A DNA stretch of 10,937 bases from Pseudomonadota bacterium. GTDB lineage: Bacteria; Pseudomonadota; Gammaproteobacteria; Steroidobacterales; Steroidobacteraceae. The DNA lies in contig JAJZLX010000009.1 in the NCBI GenBank assembly GCA_021850555.1, forward strand, positions 1 to 10,937. Direction: 5' to 3'. Shown piece after piece: positions 6,326-10,937 of this stretch. A model generated the notes under the pieces. That model was not told the DNA's origin. It searched no databases and saw only the letters and a program-made list of their open reading frames with translations. The translations under genes were made by a program, and so were the position numbers. The first letter of the stretch is position 1; each line of letters begins with the position of its first letter.

Positions 6326-6630
6326 GGTCTCGGATTCTTCAAACAAAGTCGCGCTGAACTCGAAAACAACTGCGGGAGATGTCGAGGGGGCCGCCTCGTG
6401 TTATGGAGCGTTCGAAGGGCGAGGCAAGATGCAAATGCATCCTCGTGCTCGCGCGCTCCGGGGTATATCATGCGTCGCAATCCCTGAAATTTTCCCGGGC
6501 GTGGGAGACGAATCATCGGTCTCTCCTGCGCCGGACAACAACATGACTTTGCAGAAGTGTGAGGCCCGGGCCTTCGGGATCGTCTCCGCCATTTGACGGA
6601 GCGGGTGAGGCGCGCAGGGCAGGGGGAGGT
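6326..6630 (+). promoter_or_regulatory. Upstream control region of the second LuxR-type gene
   Basis: No gene is supported in this 305-bp stretch. GATGCAAATGCATC (6428-6441) is an imperfectly spaced but symmetric dyad (GATGCA, AA, TGCATC). TATATC at 6464-6469 is the best -10 box and has no good -35, as in activator-dependent promoters; with a start near 6476 the dyad centre would be near -41.5, the usual class II site for LuxR-type activators. GAAATTTTC (6486-6494) is another small symmetry. The last 75 bp resemble the DNA before the third regulator (see findings). GGGGGAGGT at 6621-6629 is the ribosome site for ATG 6631. Confidence 0.45.
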
Positions 6631-7635
6631 ATGGGATCCATTCTGGATATCACGCGCGGGTTCTATCGTGCGGCTCAGGGCGCGTCTACGGACGTGTTTG
6701 AAGATGTTGCTCTCGCGGCGCTCGGCGCGCACTTGCGCTTCGGAGCCGCTCTTTGGTTCAGGGGCGGCTTCGACGGCGGGCAGCTTCAATTCCACCGTAT
6801 GCACGGATACCGGTTGCCGCTGGCGGCGCTCGAGCAGCTCATCTCGATCAGCAGGCAGTTCCCGCAGCCCATCGCAGCGAGCGCCGCCTCGCCGGGCGTC
6901 GCGCACGTGTTTCACGCGGCGAGCACCTATTCCGGGCCGGCCTGCGCACCGGCGCTCGAGTGTGTTCGCCGCTGGGGACTCGAGCGGCAGATGACGATCG
7001 CGCAGATCGAGGACGGGGCGGCAGCGGGGGAGTGGCTGTCGCTGCATCGCCGCGAAGGCGATGCGCCGTTCGATCAGCGGGATCGCACGTTGCTCGGACT
7101 GCTGATGCCGCACCTCTGCGAGGCTCGCGCGGTGAATCGCTCGCTGTCGCTCGCCAGGGCATCGAGCGAGTCGTTTCTCGCCCCCGGGCGGCACCGGGCG
7201 CTGACGCTCCTCGATGGCACGGTGCTGCATTGCGGCAGCCAGGTGAGCGACTACATCGTCCTCGGGTGGCCCGACTGGGACGGCGTTCGCCTGCCCTTGC
7301 CCCTGTTGCAGAAACTCGTCTGCGACGGCTCGATGAGCTTGAGGCAGCGCGGGGAGTCGATCAGTATGCGGCGGTTCTCCGACGCGCTGCTCATCACCGT
7401 CAAGACTGTGCCGCTCGCCGCCCGCTTGACGCGCCGGGAGCACGAGATCGTGCAGTACTTCGGAGCGGGCCGCGGGTACAAGGACATCGCGCGCCGGTGC
7501 GGGCTTTCGCCGGCCACCGTGCGCAACATCGTCCAACGCTCCTACCGCAAGCTCGGCATCAACAACAAGGTGCAGCTCGCGCGGCTCATCTCCCGCGCCG
7601 ATGAGGCGTCGCGTTTCCCCGGGGAGTGCGGCTGA
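6631..7635 (+). CDS. LuxR-type transcriptional regulator, tandem paralogue A
   Basis: A 334-residue protein. Residues 266-322 are a LuxR/GerE helix-turn-helix: LTRREHEIVQYFGAGRGYKDIA, recognition helix [18 protein letters not shown], then NNKVQLARLI. Residues 1-260 are a GAF-like sensory region with GEWLSLHR (133-140), DRTLLGLLMPHL (151-162) and [17 protein letters not shown] (193-209); ligand unknown, no receiver domain, no membrane segment. I chose ATG 6631, 24 codons inside the longer open frame, because GGGGGAGGT precedes it and because the paralogue downstream begins at the equivalent codon. It aligns gaplessly with that paralogue over 323 residues (about 69% identity by hand count), with an extra tail of about 11 residues here. 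It most likely arose by tandem duplication. Confidence 0.88.
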   Translation: MGSILDITRGFYRAAQGASTDVFEDVALAALGAHLRFGAALWFRGGFDGGQLQFHRMHGYRLPLAALEQLISISRQFPQPIAASAASPGVAHVFHAASTYSGPACAPALECVRRWGLERQMTIAQIEDGAAAGEWLSLHRREGDAPFDQRDRTLLGLLMPHLCEARAVNRSLSLARASSESFLAPGRHRALTLLDGTVLHCGSQVSDYIVLGWPDWDGVRLPLPLLQKLVCDGSMSLRQRGESISMRRFSDALLITVKTVPLAARLTRREHEIVQYFGAGRGYKDIARRCGLSPATVRNIVQRSYRKLGINNKVQLARLISRADEASRFPGECG

Positions 7636-7650
7636 GGCCCATGCGCGAGG

Positions 7651-7675
7651 GCTCGGTGCGCCCGGGCGCGCGAGC
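7651..7675. terminator. GC-rich inverted repeat after paralogue A
   Basis: GCTCG (7651-7655) and CGAGC (7671-7675) flank the 12-bp palindrome GCGCCCGGGCGC (7658-7669). The whole can fold into a hairpin 15 bp past the stop of the preceding gene, so it may end that transcript; no T-tract is present. Confidence 0.35.
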
Positions 7676-8020
7676 GGACTCGTTCCGCGCCCGGCGGCTC
7701 CCAACACCCCGCCCCCTCTCCCCGGGGCTGCGTGCCGTCCGCTCTCACCGGCCCGGCGTGAGCCTTGCCGCGACCGTTGTCGGGCGAGGAGTGCCCGCAA
7801 GCCTCCCCGGTGATGTGCGGAAAGTCAGTATGTTTTCCGGCCTTGGGAAGCCTATTGTCATGATCATGGACTTGCAGGGCGCGGGAGAGGGCGTAACGGT
7901 CCGCTTCCTCGGCGAAGAACGCTGCTCGAGCCGATCGGAGAAATATGAGGCACGCGCTCGTGACATCGACTCTGTGGCTTGACTGGGCTGGTGAGGACCG
8001 CCGGGCGGGGATCGGAAGGT
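7676..8020 (+). promoter_or_regulatory. Upstream control region of the third LuxR-type gene
   Basis: No protein gene is convincing in this 345-bp stretch. It contains an inverted repeat CGGAAA-N10-TTTCCG (7818-7823 and 7834-7839) and a 10-bp palindrome CATGATCATG (7859-7868), both operator-like. Short blocks shared with the DNA before paralogue A are TTTTCC...TGGGA, TGAGGC (74 vs 70 bp before the ATG), TTGAC (42 vs 38 bp before) and GGTGAGG. GGAAGGT just before ATG 8021 is the ribosome site. Confidence 0.45.
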
Positions 8021-9004
8021 ATGAGAGCCATACTGGAGATCGCGGGTCGGCTCTATCGCGCGGCGCAGGATGCCTCGGCGCAGGAGTTCGAAGACGTTGC
8101 TCTTGCGGCGCTCGAGTCGCTCGTGCACTTCGGGTCCGCCCTGTGGTTCAGGGGCGGCTTCGCGCACGGACGGTTTCAATTCCATCACCTGCACGGCTAT
8201 CGCCTGCCGCCCGCTGCGCTCCAACAGCTCATCTCGGTCTGCAGGCGATTCCCACACGCCATCGCGATGGGCGTCGCCTCACCAGGCGTGGCTCACGTGC
8301 TCGATGCGGCGGTCGTTTTCGGCAAGCCTGATCATCGGCCGGCGCTCGAGTGCGCCCGCCGCTGGGGGCTCGAGCGCTGGCTGGCGATCGCCGAGATCGA
8401 GCGCGGGGCGAGCGCCGGGGAGTGGCTCTCGCTGCATCGCGCCGAAGCCGATTCGCCGTTCAATGATCGGGATCGGACGCTGCTCAGGGTGCTCGTGCCG
8501 CATCTGTTCGGGGCTTGCGCGGTGAACCGCGCGCTGCAGATCGCCGGGGCGGCGAAGGGAGCCTCCCTGGGCCCCGCGCACCACCGGGCGCTCACACTCC
8601 TTGACGGCACCGTGCTTCACTGCGGCAGCGAGGTCAGCGACTCGATCGCATTCGGATGGCCGGACTGGGACGGCATCCGCCTGCCCTGGCCGCTGCTGCA
8701 GAAGCTCCTCCGGGAAGGCTCGGTGAGCCTCGAGGCGCGAGGGGACTCGATCTGCGCGCAGCGGCTCGCCGATACCCTGCTTCTCTCGGTCAAGAGCGTG
8801 CCGCTCAGCGCCCGGCTGTCGCGCCGGGAGCACGAGGTCGTGCAGTACTTCGGTGCCGGCCAGGGATACAAGGAAATTGCGCGCCGGTGCGGGCTTTCGC
8901 CCGCCACGGTGCGCAACATCGTCCAACGCTCCTACCGCAAGCTCGGCATCAACAACAAAGCGCAGCTCGCCCGGCTCATCTCCCGCGCCGAAGGGGAGTC
9001 CTGA
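8021..9004 (+). CDS. LuxR-type transcriptional regulator, tandem paralogue B
   Basis: A 327-residue paralogue of the preceding regulator with the same architecture: GAF-like N-terminal region (1-260; GEWLSLHR at 133-140, [17 protein letters not shown] at 193-209) and a LuxR/GerE helix-turn-helix (266-322; recognition helix [18 protein letters not shown]). ATG 8021 follows GGAAGGT and aligns with the start chosen for paralogue A; a TTG at 7979 would add 14 residues not supported by the alignment. By hand count about 57 of 63 residues in the DNA-binding end are identical but only about 165 of 260 in the sensory part, so the two probably bind the same or overlapping DNA sites while sensing different signals. 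It is followed by a 177-bp gap and prfB. Confidence 0.88.
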   Translation: MRAILEIAGRLYRAAQDASAQEFEDVALAALESLVHFGSALWFRGGFAHGRFQFHHLHGYRLPPAALQQLISVCRRFPHAIAMGVASPGVAHVLDAAVVFGKPDHRPALECARRWGLERWLAIAEIERGASAGEWLSLHRAEADSPFNDRDRTLLRVLVPHLFGACAVNRALQIAGAAKGASLGPAHHRALTLLDGTVLHCGSEVSDSIAFGWPDWDGIRLPWPLLQKLLREGSVSLEARGDSICAQRLADTLLLSVKSVPLSARLSRREHEVVQYFGAGQGYKEIARRCGLSPATVRNIVQRSYRKLGINNKAQLARLISRAEGES

Positions 9005-9181
9005 GCCGCTGCGGCCGGTCCCGGGGGCCCCTCCGGAACGAGGTCCGCCCGCTCACCCGGCCTGCGGCGGCCGATTGCGCTCGGGTGGGGTGCCGCTCGG
9101 GCGATGCGATGAAGTGGAAAAACGCTTCCGGGACCATTACGATCACCGGCTGCATTCACCACAGAATCGGCCGCACCCGCG
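9005..9181 (+). promoter_or_regulatory. Gap before prfB, presumed prfB-lysS promoter region
   Basis: A 177-bp non-coding stretch between paralogue B and prfB. It must hold the prfB-lysS promoter unless transcription reads through. A few AT-richer bases around 9108-9160 could contain it, but I find no pair of boxes good enough to name. The ribosome site for prfB is weak. Confidence 0.3.
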
Positions 9182-10277
9182 ATGGAAGTCAATCCGCTCA
9201 AGCGCCAGCTCAAAGACCTCGAGGAACGCATCGCTTCCCTACGGGGGTTTCTTTGAGTACGACCGCAAGAAGGAGCGCCTGGAGGAGGTCTCCCGGGAGC
9301 TGGAAGATCCCGCCATCTGGTCGAAGCCCGAACGCGCGCAGGAGCTCGGGCGCGAGCGCGCCCGTCTGAGCGCCGAGGTCGAAGACCTCGAGCGCACCAC
9401 CAAGGGCATCCTCGATGCCGGCGAGCTGCTCGAGCTTGCCGAGAGCGAGGGCGAGGAATCGGCGGTTCGGGATATCGAGAAGGACGCCGGGCGGCTCGAG
9501 GCGCAGGTGCGCCGCCTGGAGCTCAAGCGCATGTTCCGGGGCGAGATGGACTCGCACAGCGCCTTTCTCGATATCCAGTCCGGCGCCGGCGGCACCGAGG
9601 CTCAGGACTGGGCGCAGATGCTGCTGCGAATGTACCTGCGGTGGGGCGCGGCGCGCGGCTTCGCGTGCGAGGTGATCGATTCCAGCCCGGGCGAGGTGGC
9701 CGGGGTGAAGAGCGCGACCATCGAGGTCAAGGGCGAATACGCCTACGGATGGCTGCGCACCGAGACCGGCGTGCACCGCCTGGTGCGCAAGTCCCCGTTC
9801 GATTCCGGCAACCGCCGGCACACTTCCTTCGCGTCGGTGTTCGTCTCCGCCGAGATCGACGATGACATCGAGATCGACATCAATCCGGCGGATTTGAAGA
9901 CCGACGTGTACCGCTCCTCGGGCGCCGGCGGCCAGCACGTCAACAAGACCGAATCCGCGGTGCGCATCACCCATCTGCCGACCGGCATCGTGGCCGCCTG
10001 CCAGAACGAGCGCAGCCAGCACAAGAATCGCTCGACGGCCATGAAGATGCTGAAGGCGAAGCTTTACGAGCTCGAGGTGAACAAGCGCAACGCCGCCGCC
10101 AAGGTGCTCGAGGAATCCAAGTCCGATGTGAGCTGGGGCAACCAGATCCGCTCCTACGTGCTCGACCAGTCCCGTATCAAGGATCTGCGCACCGGGGTGG
10201 AGGTGGGCAACACCACGGCGGTGCTCGACGGCGATCTCGACCAGTTCCTGGAGGCTTCGCTCAAGGCGGGCCTATAG
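9182..10277 (+). CDS. prfB: Peptide chain release factor 2 (programmed +1 frameshift)
   Basis: RF2 recognises UAA and UGA in the ribosomal A site and triggers peptide release. ATG 9182 opens a 24-codon frame ([12 protein letters not shown]...) that stops at TGA 9254-9256; shifting +1 on CTT (9251-9253) continues with GAG at 9255 to TAG 10275-10277, total 364 residues (E. coli 365). SPF (204-206), the stop-codon recognition tripeptide, and GGQ (249-251) in [18 protein letters not shown], the catalytic loop, are intact. Ser245 corresponds to the E. coli position 246 that is Thr in K-12 and Ala in most strains. The coiled-coil N-terminal domain, RF2 length and C-terminus [11 protein letters not shown] all match. 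The longer open frame reaching back to 8853 is not real coding. lysS follows, as in E. coli. Confidence 0.97.
9242..9257 (+). promoter_or_regulatory. prfB recoding site
   Basis: CGGGGGTTTCTTTGAG contains the three classic parts: an internal Shine-Dalgarno-like GGGGG (9243-9247), three bases later the slippery CTT (9251-9253), then the in-frame TGA stop (9254-9256). When RF2 is scarce the UGA is read slowly, peptidyl-tRNA-Leu slips from CUU to UUU and translation goes on in the +1 frame, so RF2 controls its own level. Spacing equals that of E. coli AGGGGGTATCTTTGAC; the base after UGA is G here instead of C. Confidence 0.95.
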
Positions 10278-10296
10278 GCGGATGACCAGGCGGACC

Positions 10297-10937
10297 ATGG
10301 CAGACCATCACGAAGACAACCGCGGCGCCGGGCACGGCGATGAGAACAAGCTGATCGCGGAGCGGCGCGCCAAGCTCTCGGAGCTGCGCGCGCGCGGCCA
10401 GGCTTTCCCCAATGACTTCCGGCGCGATGCGCTCGCCGGGCAGCTGCACCAAGCCTTCGGCGAGCGCAGCGGCGAGTGGCTCGATGCCAACCCCACGCGC
10501 GTCACCGTAGGCGGGCGCATGCTGCTGAAGCGCGTGATGGGCAAGGCGAGTTTCGCGAACATCGCCGACCGCACCGGCCAGATCCAGCTCTTTCTCCAGA
10601 AGGACGCCCTCGGCGCGCCGGCGTACGAGCAGTTCAAGGGCTGGGACGTGGGCGACATCCTCGGCGCCACCGGCGTGCTGTTTCGCACCAAGACCCAGGA
10701 GCTGTCGGTGCGGGTCGAGAGCCTGCGGCTGATCGTGAAGTCGCTGCGGCCGCTGCCGGACAAGTGGCATGGGCTTGCCGATGTCGAAACCCGCTACCGG
10801 CAGCGCTATGTGGATCTGATCGTCAACGAGCCCAGCCGCAACGTATTTCGCGCGCGCGCGCGCATCGTTCGTTATCTGCGTGACTTCCTCGACGCCCTCG
10901 ATTTCATCGAGGTCGAGACGCCGATGATGCAGCCGAT
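10297..10937 (+). CDS. lysS: Lysyl-tRNA synthetase, class II (3' end outside window)
   Basis: LysRS charges tRNA-Lys with lysine using ATP. The frame is open from here to the last base, 213 full codons of an expected 500 or so. It shows [12 protein letters not shown] and AFPNDFRRD near the N-terminus, then the OB-fold anticodon-binding domain ([27 protein letters not shown], given here only in part: [13 protein letters not shown]), [19 protein letters not shown] and the beginning of class II motif 1 (FIEVETPMM). ATG 10297 gives MADHHED...; ATG 10282, only 4 nt behind prfB, would add MTRRT. Neither has a strong ribosome site. The short gap and E. coli prfB-lysS order indicate one operon. A (CG) run at 10849-10863 encodes part of FRARAR and is within the normal frame. 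Confidence 0.96.
   Translation, partial: MADHHEDNRGAGHGDENKLIAERRAKLSELRARGQAFPNDFRRDALAGQLHQAFGERSGEWLDANPTRVTVGGRMLLKRVMGKASFANIADRTGQIQLFLQKDALGAPAYEQFKGWDVGDILGATGVLFRTKTQELSVRVESLRLIVKSLRPLPDKWHGLADVETRYRQRYVDLIVNEPSRNVFRARARIVRYLRDFLDALDFIEVETPMMQP

Noticed and set aside
6307..7800. 497-codon minus-strand frame opposite paralogue A
   Set aside because: It is the mirror of a coding gene with strong helix-turn-helix homology; an equivalent mirror frame appears opposite paralogue B, as expected of shadows of duplicated DNA.
7626..7982. 118-codon + strand frame between the paralogues
   Set aside because: Pro/Arg/Ser-rich start typical of spurious frames, no family resemblance, and it covers the probable control region of paralogue B.
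8853..9253. A longer prfB reading frame starting inside paralogue B
   Set aside because: The +1 frame happens to be open upstream, but its sequence is not RF2-like before the frameshift site, whereas the 24-codon frame from ATG 9182 is.
10849..10863. Alternating CG run as a Z-DNA or repeat element
   Set aside because: It lies in frame within lysS and encodes Arg/Ala residues that fit the protein; GC-rich codon use explains it.
10476..10883. 135-codon + strand frame near the end
   Set aside because: Out of frame with lysS, which is continuous to the end of the window and has clear family motifs.
1..10937. CRISPR array, tRNA, rRNA, insertion sequence or attachment site
   Set aside because: No regularly spaced repeats, no cloverleaf or rRNA motif, no transposase or integrase frame, and no flanking direct repeats around the regulator island were found by eye.

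Overview
The window comes from a high-GC proteobacterium, most likely a gammaproteobacterium of the Xanthomonadales/Nevskiales/Steroidobacteraceae neighbourhood. The evidence is gene order and protein family: surE-pcm with an 8-nt overlap, an RpfE-type gene fused in operon to recJ, prfB (with its +1 programmed frameshift) followed by lysS, and a secreted UrcA-family protein. No species can be assigned from the sequence alone.

Layout. (1) 1-1167: the 3' two thirds of surE and complete pcm, both +. (2) 1168-1676: a 509-bp stretch with no convincing protein gene, locally AT-richer than its surroundings. It holds a plausible sigma70 promoter over a TGACATGTCA palindrome, followed by a region that can fold into a 7-bp hairpin and a roughly 21-bp long-range helix ending in a T-rich tract: a candidate small RNA. 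(3) 1677-2048 (-): a Mth938/DUF498 protein, divergent from (4) 2090-4830 (+): an RpfE-type phosphoglycerate-mutase-like protein and recJ, joined by a TGATG stop/start overlap. (5) 4831-4978: convergent intergenic with two strong inverted repeats. (6) 4979-9004: a regulator island. It holds a UrcA-family exported protein (-), a divergent LuxR-type regulator (+), then two tandem LuxR-type regulators that are gapless paralogues of each other (about 69% identical by hand count, about 90% in the DNA-binding domain). (7) 9182-10937: prfB and the first 213 codons of lysS.

How the parts relate. surE/pcm are stationary-phase/repair functions, recJ is DNA repair, prfB/lysS are translation. In Xanthomonas the rpf (DSF signalling) cluster carries lysS, prfB, recJ and rpfE as neighbours; here the same four genes keep the same order, but about 4.35 kb of urcA plus three LuxR-type regulators lies between recJ and prfB. 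That island is the accessory part. Its intergenic spaces contain several palindromes that could be operators: a 14-bp palindrome in the urcA/luxR divergent region, a dyad at the expected LuxR class II position upstream of the second regulator, a 16-bp palindrome on the stop codon of the first, and an inverted repeat upstream of the third. The paralogous pair seems to have been duplicated together with at least about 75 bp, and perhaps up to about 190 bp, of upstream DNA.

No CRISPR array, tRNA, rRNA, transposase or phage gene was seen. The most novel candidates are the untranslated structured locus at about 1342-1560 and the UrcA/triple-LuxR island; neither function can be proved from sequence alone.
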